64,000 nt of DNA from Sulfurimicrobium sp963741495 (GTDB taxonomy: Bacteria; Pseudomonadota; Gammaproteobacteria; Burkholderiales; Sulfuricellaceae): the NCBI GenBank assembly GCA_963741495.1, contig CAVUID010000015.1, forward strand, positions 248,001 through 312,000. The letters are read 5' to 3'. The notes under the pieces were generated by a model, which ran no database searches, was not told where the DNA came from, and saw nothing but the letters and a program-made list of their open reading frames with translations. The position numbers and the translations under genes were made by a program. Shown here one piece after another: positions 18,605 through 27,576 of this stretch. Every line of letters begins with the position of its first letter. The stretch's first letter is position 1.

Positions 18605-19697
18605 ATGAAAGTTGCAACCGGTCTCGCCACCAGCCCTACCGCCAGCGAAGAACTGGCCTATCAGGCGGTCTCTGCTGCAATGGAAAAAGCTGATCTCTCC
18701 ATCGCCAGCAGCGTGTTGCTGTTCCTGACCCCGGAGTTTGCCCGCGAACCGCAAGCTGCGCTGCGAGCTGCCGCCCGTGCGGCTAGCTGCACCCAGATCA
18801 TCGGCTGCAGTGCCGCCGGCATTTTTACCGAGCAGGACTGGGTGCTGGATACGCCGGCCGCCGCCGCCATGGTGTTCGGTGACGGTGTCAGCCTGGAGCC
18901 TGTGCATCAGGCGCAGGATGAAGACCTGTTGCTCACCCTGGCTGCGCCCAATGCCATTCATACCGAATGGCTGGACAAGCCCGGACAACGTTTCGGCGGG
19001 GTGTCCGGCGATGCCACCGGGCAGGGGCCATTTTGCGTCTGGCAGGGCGGGAGGGTGGTGCAGCTAGGGCGTTGTGAAGTGGCTATCCATGGTGCGAACG
19101 GCGTGGTTGGCGTGTCGCAGGGCATTCGTTCCCTGAGCCAGCAGACGTTCGAAATTACCCGGGCAAATGATTTCGACGTGCAAATGCTGGCCGGACAGCC
19201 TGCGCTTAATGCGCTGATGCGCGACCTGCCGCTGGAATTGCGCGATGGTGAAAAGTTGCCGCTTCACCTGCTCATGGCCGGCATCACTTACGGTGACCCG
19301 GCCACAGCAATTGCGGAGGGCCGATTCCGTTCTTCGCCCATTATTGCCGTCGATCCGAAACTGGGTTCGGTCACCCTGTCGGTTCGGCCGGAAACTGGCG
19401 AACAACTTTTCTGGGCCATGCGCCAGCCATTGGCTGCCGAGCGCGACATGCGCCTCACGGTGGAAAATCTGCAACAGGAATTGCAGGGTACACCCGATTT
19501 TGGCCTGTGCTTTCCCTGCATGGGGCGCGGTCCCTATTTCTATGGCGGCGTGGACCTGGATTTGCAGATCCTGCAAAAGCGCTTTCCCGGCATGCCCTTG
19601 ATCGGCTTTTACGGCAATGGCGAATTCGCGCCCATTCAACGGCAGCAACCAGTTATTTCAATACGCAGCCGTGTTAGGATTGTTTCGCCATGTTTAA
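18605..19697 (+). CDS. FIST domain signal-transduction protein, frameshifted near the C-terminus
   Basis: FIST N and FIST C domains are sensory modules thought to bind small ligands such as amino acids. The N-terminal part has the I-G-C-S-A-A-G-I motif near residue 60, and the C-terminal part has M-G-R-G-P-Y-F-Y-G near residue 302 and I-G-F-Y-G-N-G-E-F-A-P near residue 332. Just after that the frame drifts from the family: it should read I-N-G-S-N-Q-L-F-Q-Y, which is found one base over. Dropping base 19637 gives a 363-residue protein ending at 19697, eight bases into the next gene. As given, the frame runs on to 19768 with an unrelated tail. It has no fused effector domain. Confidence 0.82.
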
Positions 19698-20115
19698 TCC
19701 CAGTCGCGATCAGGCGCGCCAGTTTCTCTTCGATACCTGGCATAAATACCAACAGCACCAGCCCTTGAGCGCGCTGGAAAGCATGACGCTGGAAATCCTG
19801 CTGCAACATCCTGAATATCACGCCCTGCTCAACAATCCGGAGCGCTACCTGGATCAGGATTACCTGCCCGAGCAGGGCGAGACCAACCCCTTCCTGCATC
19901 TCAGCCTGCACCTCGCCATCGCCGAGCAACTCTCCATCGACCAGCCGCCGGGCATCAAGCGGCGCTACCAGAAATTGCTGGAGCAAAGCGGCGATCCGCA
20001 TCACGCCCTGCATCAGGTCATGGAATGTCTGGGCGAAATGATCTGGCAGGCGCAGCGCAACCGCACGCAACCCGATCCGATGGTGTATTTCGCCTGTCTC
20101 GATCGCCATGGATGA
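19690..20115 (+). CDS. DUF1841 family protein
   Basis: The 141 residues are soluble and acidic, beginning M-F-N-P-S-R-D-Q-A-R-Q-F-L-F and including H-L-S-L-H-L-A-I-A-E-Q and G-E-M-I-W-Q-A-Q-R-N, which are typical of DUF1841. The family has no known function and is common in betaproteobacteria. Eight-base overlaps on both sides (with the FIST gene and with the DUF3025 gene) suggest a three-gene transcription unit. Confidence 0.85.
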   Translation: MFNPSRDQARQFLFDTWHKYQQHQPLSALESMTLEILLQHPEYHALLNNPERYLDQDYLPEQGETNPFLHLSLHLAIAEQLSIDQPPGIKRRYQKLLEQSGDPHHALHQVMECLGEMIWQAQRNRTQPDPMVYFACLDRHG

Positions 20116-20926
20116 GTGGCGGCCGAATTTCCTGCAAAGCTCCCCCATGTTCGAGCCGCTGCGCGGGTGGGAACAGCCTTGGAAAACTGGATCGCTGGCC
20201 CACGCTGGCCGATAGAATGCAGCTGCTCGATATCCCCATATTCACACCGCAAGCGGTGCAGCACTGCAGCTTTGTTCCCCAGGCCGGAAAGCCGGCGCAC
20301 ATGGAAGATAAGTACGAGGCGCGCATTTATCTCAACGGCGAAGTGCAGACCCGCACTGAAAACTGGCATGACCTGTTCAACGCGCTGGTGTGGCTTGCTT
20401 TTCCGCGTACCAAGGCGCGCTCAATGCGCGTCATTTCGAGTCGATTTCACAATCCGCCGGGGAAGGAAATCGTGACAAAACCCAGGATGCACTGACCCTG
20501 TTCGATGAAAGCGGCATCGTGGTGCTGCATGCGGATGACGAACTGGCTGGCCTGATCAGGGATTTTCGCTGGAAGGAGCTGTTCTGTGAAAGGCGGCAGG
20601 AGGTTACGGAGAAAATGCGCTTCGTGATCTTCGGGCATTCGCTGTATGAAAAGGCGCTCAAGCCCTACCTCGGATTTACCGGAAAAGCTTTGTTGCTGAA
20701 AGTGGAAAAAGAGCTCATTGATCTGGCCCCGGAGGAGCAAACTCAGGATCTGGATGCTCTGCTGGCAGATCATTTTTCTTCAAGCGATCAGCTATCGAGC
20801 AAAGACTTCACCCCGTTGCCTTTATTGGGTGTTCCGGGTTGGTGGGAAGCAAATGAATGCGCTGCGTTTTACGATAACGCCAACTATTTCAGGCCCGCTC
20901 CAAAAAAGAAAATAGAAAATTCCTAA
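20108..20926 (+). CDS. DUF3025 family protein, with two compensating frameshifts
   Basis: The start M-D-E-W-R-P-N-F-L-Q and the later W-P-T-L-A-D, N-W-H-D-L-F-N-A-L-V-W-L-A-F-P-R-T-K and L-T-L-F-D-E-S-G-I-V-V segments are the hallmarks of DUF3025, but they lie in three frames. One extra base in GGAAAACTGG near 20186 and one missing base near 20415 restore a single frame of 272 residues to 20926. Indels of opposite sign in one short gene point to sequence error. Function is unknown; the family is usually found beside DUF1841. Confidence 0.78.
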
Positions 20927-20950
20927 AGTTTTGTTCTCCTCCTCCGCTAA
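20924..20950 (+). promoter_or_regulatory. Sigma-28 (FliA) promoter for flagellin
   Basis: TAAAGTTT at 20924-20931, an 11-base spacer, then TCCGCTAA at 20943-20950. The enterobacterial FliA consensus is TAAAGTTT-N11-GCCGATAA, so the -35 element is perfect and the -10 matches in six of eight bases. It ends 73 bases before the fliC ATG. The -35 box begins inside the stop codon of the upstream DUF3025 gene. Confidence 0.85.
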
Positions 20951-21023
20951 TGAACATGACGGCGGAACAAACGAGATCCTCGCCGCCGCAAGAATTCCTA
21001 CAACAGTTTGAAGGAGAAGCAAA

Positions 21024-22497
21024 ATGGCACAAGTCATCAACACCAACATCGCCTCGCTGAATGCGCAGCGTAACCTGAATACTTCCCAGTGCGCCCTGGC
21101 AACTTCCCTGCAGCGTCTGTCTTCAGGTTTGCGCATCAACAGCGCCAAGGATGATGCAGCCGGTCTGGCAATTTCCGAGCGGATGACCTCCCAGATTCGC
21201 GGCCTGGACCAGGCCGCACGTAACGCCAATGACGGTATTTCACTGGCACAGACCGCAGAAGGCGCGACTGGGTGAGGTGACCAACAACCTGCAACGTATT
21301 CGCGAACTGGCAGTGCAGGCAGCCAACGCCACCAACAGCGCATCCGATCGGGCTTCGCTCAATGCGGAAGCTACCCAGCTGGTATCCGAGATCGACCGTG
21401 TTTCCACCACCACCCAGTTCAACGGCATCAATCTGCTGGATGGTACATTTACCTCCCAGGCCTTTCAGGTCGGCGCCAATGCCAACCAGACGATCAGCAT
21501 TACCTCGATCAGCAGTTCGCGCGCTGCCTCGCTGGGTGTAGGTTCCGGCTCCAGCTATTCAACCACAGTAGCGGGTGCCGCAGTGGGCGCAACTGCGCTG
21601 GCAGCTAATTCTCTGTCCATTAATGGCTACATGGTAGGTGCAGCGACTGCCGATGGCGTGTCTTCCACTACCAGTAGCGCCAGCGGTATCGCTGTTGCCG
21701 CTGCTATCAATGCAATCAGTGGCCAAACCAACGTAACCGCGACTGTCGGAGCGACTGCGACAACTGGCACTACTGTAACGGGCTTTGCCACGGCCTTGTC
21801 AGCAGGCGATGTCGTCATCAATGGCGTGGATATCGGTGCGATTGCTGCCGCAGCCACCGCCGGTGAACGTGGCGGTCAGGTCGCTGCCGCAATCAATGCA
21901 AAAACCGCACAAACCGGTGTCACGGCTACCTTCAATACGACTACTGGTGCGGTTGCACTGAATGCCGCCGATGGCCGGAATGTCACTGTAACCACAACTG
22001 CAGCTGCAACCGCTGTAACGACAGGCTTGGGTTCCGGTGGTGCAACCACCGTGACAACGCGTTCTGCCGTTTCGTTGAGTTCCACCAACTCTGCTGGTAT
22101 CACCATCGCTGGTAACACAGCTGCTGGCCTAACTGCCGCTGGTTTGACCGCAGGTTACACTGCCGCTACTGCGACAGCTGGCGCAGGTGTGTCTTCCCTG
22201 GACCTGAGCACGGCTTCCGGCGCCCAGGCTGCGCTTGCAACCATCGATGCAGCACTGGCAACGGTAAACAGCACACGCGCCTCCCTTGGTGCTTACCAGA
22301 ATCGTTTCGGTTCGACGGTGGCCAACCTGCAAACCACTTCAGAGAACGTCAGCGCTTCGCGCAGCCGTATTCGTGATGCGGACTTTGCAGCGGAAACTGC
22401 CAACCTGACCCGCGCCCAGATTCTGCAGCAGGCGGGTGTGGCGATGCTGGCTCAAGCCAATGCGCAGCCCAATAATGTGTTGTCCCTGTTGCGTTAA
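21024..22497 (+). CDS. fliC: Flagellin FliC, frameshifted after residue 81
   Basis: This is the flagellar filament subunit. The first 81 residues are a standard flagellin D0/D1 start (Q-V-I-N-T-N-I-A-S-L-N-A-Q-R ... N-D-G-I-S-L-A-Q-T-A-E-G-A), then the frame meets TGA at 21275. The next frame continues directly with L-G-E-V-T-N-N-L-Q-R-I-R-E-L-A-V-Q-A, the expected flagellin sequence. Removing one base near 21267 gives 490 residues. The middle region is rich in alanine and threonine and carries two flagellin-IN type repeats (S-I-N-G and V-I-N-G-V-D-I-G-A, each followed by A-A-A-I-N-A). The C-terminal D0 ends Q-P-N-N-V-L-S-L-L-R. A sigma-28 promoter and a terminator flank it. Confidence 0.92.
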
Positions 22498-22518
22498 GAT
22501 GCAAATAGCGTAATGATT

Positions 22519-22553
22519 AACCCGGCCAGGGCGGACTTCTGGCCGGGTTTTAT
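22519..22553 (+). terminator. Rho-independent terminator after fliC
   Basis: An 11-bp perfect stem (AACCCGGCCAG at 22519-22529 with CTGGCCGGGTT at 22539-22549) encloses a nine-base loop and runs into a short T tract. It lies about 20 bases after the fliC stop and just before flaG. Confidence 0.85.
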
Positions 22554-22571
22554 GCCTTAAGGAGAACCGAA

Positions 22572-22949
22572 ATGCAAATTTCTCAAGTAAGCCCAGGTAC
22601 GCAGGGTTCGATCATGCCGAGTGATGCTGGCGTTCCACGGCCAGCCGTAACCGATGCGGCCAAGACGGCTTCAGCCTCGCTTGAAATGCCAACCAAGGCT
22701 GTAGAGAGCACCAAGCAGGCAGTCGATCCCTCCCAGGTCAAAAGCGCGATGGAAAAAATCAATCAAACTGTCCGGATGATGTCAAGCAACCTTGAGTTTA
22801 CCCAGGATGCAGAAACCGGGATTGATGTGGTTAAAGTGATAGATTCCGAAAACAAGCAGTTGATTCGCCAATTTCCCTCGGAAGAAGTGATCGCGATTGC
22901 CAGGGCGCTGGATCAATTGCAGGGCATGCTTGTGAAGGATAAAGCTTAG
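22572..22949 (+). CDS. flaG: Flagellar protein FlaG
   Basis: The 125-residue protein has a low-complexity N-terminal half. Its conserved C-terminal half contains L-E-F-T-Q-D-A-E-T-G-I-D-V-V-K-V-I-D and L-I-R-Q-F-P-S-E-E-V-I-A-I-A-R, the FlaG domain signature. FlaG influences filament length in polar-flagellate bacteria. A TAAGGAG ribosome site precedes the ATG. The order fliC-flaG-fliD-fliS-fliT is standard. Confidence 0.93.
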   Translation: MQISQVSPGTQGSIMPSDAGVPRPAVTDAAKTASASLEMPTKAVESTKQAVDPSQVKSAMEKINQTVRMMSSNLEFTQDAETGIDVVKVIDSENKQLIRQFPSEEVIAIARALDQLQGMLVKDKA

Positions 22950-23063
22950 CGCGGTATTTCAGCCTTTCTGTGCCTCATGGATTGATTCGTAGCAGACTGG
23001 TACCATGAATGCCATGGCTGAAATTATTAAAATGAACGCGGCAGGGCGTAACAGGAGGTTGTC

Positions 23064-25058
23064 ATGGCGATAGCATCACCGGGTATTGGTTCAAATCTGG
23101 ATGTGAATTCCATTGTCAGCAGCCTGATGTCGCTCGAACGTCAACCGCTGGATGCGTTGAGTGCCAAGGAAGCAAGCTATCAGGCCAAGCTGACCGCCTA
23201 CGGTACGCTGAATGGCGCGCTTGCCTCGTTCCAGAGTTCGGTGGCCGGGGTTAACAGTGCGGCGAAATTCAACGCGCTGAAGGCGACGCCGGCGGATGCC
23301 TCGGTTGCGACAGCCTCGGCTTCAAGCACGGCGGTGCCCGGCAGTTATGCGCTGGAAGTGTCTCAACTGGCGCAATCCCAGAAGCTGGTCTCGACCGGTC
23401 AGGCCGACACCACCACTGCAATCGGAACGGGAACCCTGACTTTCGATTTCGGCACGATCAGCGGCGGTACTTTCGATGCGCTAACCGGGAAATATACGGG
23501 CGCAGGCTTTGCCAGCAATGGCAGCGGCAGCAAGACGGTCACCATCGACAGCAGCAACAACACCCTGAGCGGTATTCGTGATGCGATCAACACTGCCAAT
23601 ATCGGCGTTACGGCAACAATCATCAACGATGGCAGCGGCAACCCTTACCGCCTGGCACTAACTTCCACGAGCACGGGCGAGGCCAACAGCATCAAGATCA
23701 GTGGCGGCGATGCAGGCTTGTCCGCTTTGCTGGGCCATGATCCGGCAAATGATTCCGGCCAGAATTTGTCCCAGACAGTCACTGCCCAGAATGCAGCTTT
23801 CAAGGTGGACGGCGTGTCCATCACTAAAAGCTCGAACACGACCAGCGATGTGATTCAGGGCGTGACGCTCAATCTTTTGAAAACCAATGCTGGCAGCCCG
23901 ACGACGATTTCAGTATCGCGCGATTCGGCTAATGTCAAATCCTCCGTGGACGCTTTTGTGAAGGCATATAACGATGCCAACAAAACCCTGAGCGATCTTT
24001 CTGCCTACGATGCCACCACCAAGCAGGCGGCGATCCTGCAGGGGGATTCCACTGTACGCTCGATACAGTATCAACTGCGCAACACCCTGAATACCTCGCT
24101 GGCCGGGAATGCCAGCTATACCTCGCTATCGCAGATCGGCATTTCCTTCCAGAAGGACGGCAGCCTCGCTGTGGATTCCACCAAGCTGCAAAGTGCCATA
24201 GACAACAACCCTGAGGATATCGCCGGGGTCTTTGCAGCTGCGGGAAAATCAACCGACAGCATGGTCAGCTATGCCGGTTCGACGACCAGCACCAAGGCTG
24301 GCACCTATGCCGTATCGGTTTCACAGCTGGCTACACATGGCAACAGCGCTGGCACAGGCACAGCAGGGTTGACCATCGATGCCAGCAACAATGTGCTTGA
24401 ACTATCCGTGGACGGCGTGGCGGCAAGTATTACGTTGGCTTCAGGCAGCTACACTGCTGACACCCTTGCGGCAGAGTTGCAATCAAAAATCAATGGCGCA
24501 GCCGAGTTTTTATCGGCTGGCGTCAGTGTCAAGGTCACCCAGTCGGCAGGCGTTCTGACGGTAATCTCTGATCGCTATGGTTCTGCATCCAATGTCAACG
24601 TGACGGGTGGTAATGCTCAGGCTAATCTGGCATTGGGTGCGGGAACGGCAGGCCTGGATGTTGCCGGCACCATTAACGGCCAGGCTGCCACCGGTTCCGG
24701 ACAATATCTGACCGGCTCCACCGGCAACGATACCGAAGGCCTGAAGTTACTGATTTCCGGTGGCATCACTGGTGCCAGGGGCAGTGTTTATTTTTCCAAG
24801 GGCTATGCCTACCAGTTGAATAATCTGGTAGACGGCTTTCTTGGGAGTTCTGGGACAATCAGCAGTCGAACCGATGGCATCAATTCCTCCATCACCGATA
24901 TCGGCAAGCGCCGGGATGTCCTGGAGCGGCGTTTGGTGGATATCGAGAAACGCTACCGGGCGCAATATACCGCGCTGGACACCTTGATCGGCAGCATGAG
25001 ACAAACCAGTGATTATTTGACCCAGCAACTGGCCAATTTACCCGGTGTGGGTAGTTAA
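23064..25058 (+). CDS. fliD: Flagellar hook-associated protein 2 (filament cap) FliD
   Basis: FliD caps the growing filament and promotes flagellin assembly. The N-terminal domain (residues 9-110, I-G-S-N-L-D-V-N-S-I-V-S-S-L-M) and the C-terminal coiled region (from about residue 590, with D-I-G-K-R-R-D-V-L-E-R-R-L and Y-R-A-Q-Y-T-A-L-D-T-L-I) match FliD. At 664 residues it is longer than E. coli FliD (468) because of an enlarged middle with flagellin-IN-like repeats. An AGGAGG ribosome site precedes the ATG. Confidence 0.95.
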   Translation: MAIASPGIGSNLDVNSIVSSLMSLERQPLDALSAKEASYQAKLTAYGTLNGALASFQSSVAGVNSAAKFNALKATPADASVATASASSTAVPGSYALEVSQLAQSQKLVSTGQADTTTAIGTGTLTFDFGTISGGTFDALTGKYTGAGFASNGSGSKTVTIDSSNNTLSGIRDAINTANIGVTATIINDGSGNPYRLALTSTSTGEANSIKISGGDAGLSALLGHDPANDSGQNLSQTVTAQNAAFKVDGVSITKSSNTTSDVIQGVTLNLLKTNAGSPTTISVSRDSANVKSSVDAFVKAYNDANKTLSDLSAYDATTKQAAILQGDSTVRSIQYQLRNTLNTSLAGNASYTSLSQIGISFQKDGSLAVDSTKLQSAIDNNPEDIAGVFAAAGKSTDSMVSYAGSTTSTKAGTYAVSVSQLATHGNSAGTGTAGLTIDASNNVLELSVDGVAASITLASGSYTADTLAAELQSKINGAAEFLSAGVSVKVTQSAGVLTVISDRYGSASNVNVTGGNAQANLALGAGTAGLDVAGTINGQAATGSGQYLTGSTGNDTEGLKLLISGGITGARGSVYFSKGYAYQLNNLVDGFLGSSGTISSRTDGINSSITDIGKRRDVLERRLVDIEKRYRAQYTALDTLIGSMRQTSDYLTQQLANLPGVGS

Positions 25059-25082
25059 TCGCGGCTGGTGTACGGAGAAAAC

Positions 25083-25544
25083 ATGAACACAGTTAAAGCG
25101 GATGCTCTGAACGCATATTCGAAGGTAGGCCTTGAGACGGGCATCGCGGCGGCCAGCCCGCACAAGCTGGTCTCGATGCTGTTTGAAGGGGCGATAGTTG
25201 CCATAGCAGTCGGTAAGCGTTGCATGCAGCGCAATGAAATAGGCCCCAAGGGTGAGGCGATTTCAAAGGCGATCGCAATTATTGACCAGGGCCTGAAAGT
25301 TAGCCTGGACCAGGAAGCTGGCGGCGAAATGGCACGGAATCTTGGGGCGCTTTACGATTACATGAGCAGTCGCTTGCTGATGGCAAATCTGAAGAATGAC
25401 CTGGATGGGCTGGAGGAAGTTGAACGTCTGCTATCGGAATTGAAGGATGCCTGGGATGTAATAGGCAGGCAGCCGCAAGCTGTGGCGCTTCCCCTGGCTG
25501 AAGAAGCCAAACCTCGCGCATCCATGAGTTATGGCAAGGCCTAG
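25083..25544 (+). CDS. fliS: Flagellar secretion chaperone FliS
   Basis: FliS binds the flagellin C-terminus in the cytosol and prevents early polymerisation. The 153 residues include N-A-Y-S-K-V-G-L-E-T, S-P-H-K-L-V-S-M-L-F-E-G-A near residue 30 and L-G-A-L-Y-D-Y-M-S-S-R-L near residue 90, all FliS landmarks. I used the ATG at 25083, with GGAG ten bases upstream, not a GTG at 25068. It overlaps fliT by 14 bases. Confidence 0.94.
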   Translation: MNTVKADALNAYSKVGLETGIAAASPHKLVSMLFEGAIVAIAVGKRCMQRNEIGPKGEAISKAIAIIDQGLKVSLDQEAGGEMARNLGALYDYMSSRLLMANLKNDLDGLEEVERLLSELKDAWDVIGRQPQAVALPLAEEAKPRASMSYGKA

Positions 25545-25863
25545 CGCTGCCTGGCTGGTTCAGCGCTATGAGTCTCTGGCACAGCTTTCCATGGAAATGC
25601 TGGAGGCGGCTCGGCAGGGGCGATGGGACGAACTGACCGGGCTGGAGGGAAAGCGCAGCATTCTCGTGTCTGAATTAAGCCAGGATTCAAATCCGGGTGA
25701 AATGCCTGTCGAGATTTCCAGCCGGGTGGCTGAATTGATACGCAAGATTCTGGAAGCGGATGCTGAAACCACCGCGCTGGCTGGATCCTGGCGGGAAGAA
25801 TTGCAGGGTTTGCTAAAGAGCATGAGTACGGAGCGGAAGCTCTCCGATACTTACGGCGTTTAG
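25531..25863 (+). CDS. fliT: FliT-like flagellar chaperone
   Basis: The 110 residues are all-helical in appearance (R-Y-E-S-L-A-Q-L-S-M-E-M-L-E-A-A, then W-D-E-L-T-G-L-E-G-K-R), like the FliT chaperones that serve FliD and, in enterics, restrain FlhDC. Sequence conservation in this family is weak. The call rests mostly on size, helical pattern and position directly after and overlapping fliS. Confidence 0.78.
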   Translation: MARPSAAWLVQRYESLAQLSMEMLEAARQGRWDELTGLEGKRSILVSELSQDSNPGEMPVEISSRVAELIRKILEADAETTALAGSWREELQGLLKSMSTERKLSDTYGV

Positions 25864-25889
25864 TTTTTCCGGATTTCGAGGATGGAACG

Positions 25890-26123
25890 ATGTCTTTCCA
25901 CGATCCATTGAAGCGATATTTACACGCCTCCATTTTGAGCGCTTCCACCGACCCCGTTGCCGGTCTTGATCACTCGCTGCCCATTCACCCCGATGAGAGC
26001 AGCAGCAAATCAATGGAATACTGGGAAGACCAGTTGCACAAGAAGCACCAGCGCAAACCTGTTCCGAAGCCGCTTCCGAAAAATTCACCTCCAGACGATC
26101 ACCAGATCGATGATTACGCCTGA
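25890..26123 (+). CDS. Small hypothetical protein after fliT
   Basis: The 77-residue polar protein has no membrane helix or recognised domain. Its C-terminal half is basic and proline-rich (K-P-V-P-K-P-L-P-K-N) and ends in an acidic D-D-H-Q-I-D-D-Y-A. GAGGATGGAACG just upstream can serve as ribosome site. It follows fliT by 26 bases, so it may be co-transcribed with the flagellar genes. I do not recognise the family. Confidence 0.5.
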   Translation: MSFHDPLKRYLHASILSASTDPVAGLDHSLPIHPDESSSKSMEYWEDQLHKKHQRKPVPKPLPKNSPPDDHQIDDYA

Positions 26124-26175
26124 GCAATCCTGATTCATTGGCCTCTGGGCTATACTCCCGCACTGGGAGAAAAAC

Positions 26176-27576
26176 ATGCTCGAAATTCTGATTGCCGTAC
26201 TGATAATTTTTATTCTGCTGGCCTCACTTTGGGTCGGCATCAAGCTGGGCGGATTGACCCGTTCGCAGCACGAATTGCCGGATTATCTGGCCCAGGTCAT
26301 GGAAGAGAAACACCGCGCCATGCTGACCGATCTGCATGACGGTCTGACCAGGCAGGGCGATCGCATGAATCAGGCCTTGCTGGATAGCGCCGAGCGGCTA
26401 CGCGAAATTGTTGCACACGAACTGAAACTGACGCGCGACGCCATGCAGTCTTTGCAACTGGCGCAGAACGATAGCCTGGCACAGACGCGCGAGGCTTTGC
26501 TGAAGCAGTTGGCGGAACTGAGCGTGCAATTGCAGAGCAAGCAGGATGCCATGCGTGCCGAAGTCATCGCCAAGACCATGCAGACCCTGGCGGAACAGGG
26601 CAGGGCGGACCAGGAGCTTATCCAGACCACCATGAAAAACAGCACCCAGCAACTGGTGGCAACCATCGAGGGGCTGAGTAAGACCGTGGATGGCCGTCTG
26701 CAGGAGATCAGCGGCAAAGTCACCGAGCGCCTGGATGAGGGCTTCAAGAAAACCAACGAGACTTTCGCCAATGTGATGGCGCGGCTGGCGACCATCGACG
26801 AGGCGCAGAAGAAGATCGACGGCCTCACCACCAATGTCGTCAGCCTGCAGGAACTGCTGGGCGACAAGCGTTCGCGCGGTGCCTTCGGCGAGGTGCAGCT
26901 GGAAAACCTGATCCGAAATATCCTGCCGCCCACCATGTATGCCATGCAGCACACTTTGTCCAACGGCAGCCGGGTGGATTGCGCGTTGTTCCTGCCCGAG
27001 CCGACCGGCACGGTGGGCGTGGATTCCAAGTTCCCGCTGGAAAACTACCACAAGATGTTTACACCGGGCGTCAGCGATGCCGATCACACGATTGCGCAGC
27101 GGCAGTTCAAGGCGGATATCAAGAAGCATGTGGACGATATTTCCTCAAAATACATCATTGCCAACGAGACTTCGGACGGCGCGGTGATGTTCGTGCCTGC
27201 CGAGGCGGTGTTTGCCGAAATTCACGCCTACCACCCGGAAGTGGTGGATTACGCCATGAGCAAGCGGGTGTGGATCGTCTCGCCCACCACCATGATGGCG
27301 GTGCTGAACACTGCTCGCGCAGTGATGAAGGACGTGGAAACGCGCAAGCAGGTCCACATCATCAAGGATGCGCTCAACAAGCTGGGCAAGGAATTCGAGC
27401 GCTTCGACACGCGCATGAAAAAACTTGCCGACCATATCCGTCTGGCGCACGACGATGCCGTGGAAGTGCATACCACCAGCAAGAAAATCAGCGACCGCTT
27501 CCGCAAGATCGAGGCGGTGGAGTTGGAGCACCCGCAGCAGGACGTGCTGGAGGTGCTGGAAGGGGAGCAGGACTAA
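26176..27576 (+). CDS. rmuC: DNA recombination protein RmuC
   Basis: RmuC limits recombination at inverted repeats in E. coli and has a PD-(D/E)XK nuclease-like core. The 466 residues have an N-terminal membrane helix (residues 3-24), a long coiled coil (about 40-220), and the conserved domain with R-G-A-F-G-E-V-Q-L-E, D-S-K-F-P-L-E-N-Y and M-F-V-P-A-E-A-V-F. A GGGAG ribosome site precedes the ATG. Its stop overlaps that of the convergent ald gene. Confidence 0.95.
   Translation: MLEILIAVLIIFILLASLWVGIKLGGLTRSQHELPDYLAQVMEEKHRAMLTDLHDGLTRQGDRMNQALLDSAERLREIVAHELKLTRDAMQSLQLAQNDSLAQTREALLKQLAELSVQLQSKQDAMRAEVIAKTMQTLAEQGRADQELIQTTMKNSTQQLVATIEGLSKTVDGRLQEISGKVTERLDEGFKKTNETFANVMARLATIDEAQKKIDGLTTNVVSLQELLGDKRSRGAFGEVQLENLIRNILPPTMYAMQHTLSNGSRVDCALFLPEPTGTVGVDSKFPLENYHKMFTPGVSDADHTIAQRQFKADIKKHVDDISSKYIIANETSDGAVMFVPAEAVFAEIHAYHPEVVDYAMSKRVWIVSPTTMMAVLNTARAVMKDVETRKQVHIIKDALNKLGKEFERFDTRMKKLADHIRLAHDDAVEVHTTSKKISDRFRKIEAVELEHPQQDVLEVLEGEQD

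Noticed and set aside
15357..21267. Programmed +1 frameshifting in rnfC and fliC because both breaks share GCAGAAGGCG
   Set aside because: Other breaks in the window lack this sequence, no slippery codon or stimulatory structure is evident, and shifts in both directions occur; error explains all of them more simply.
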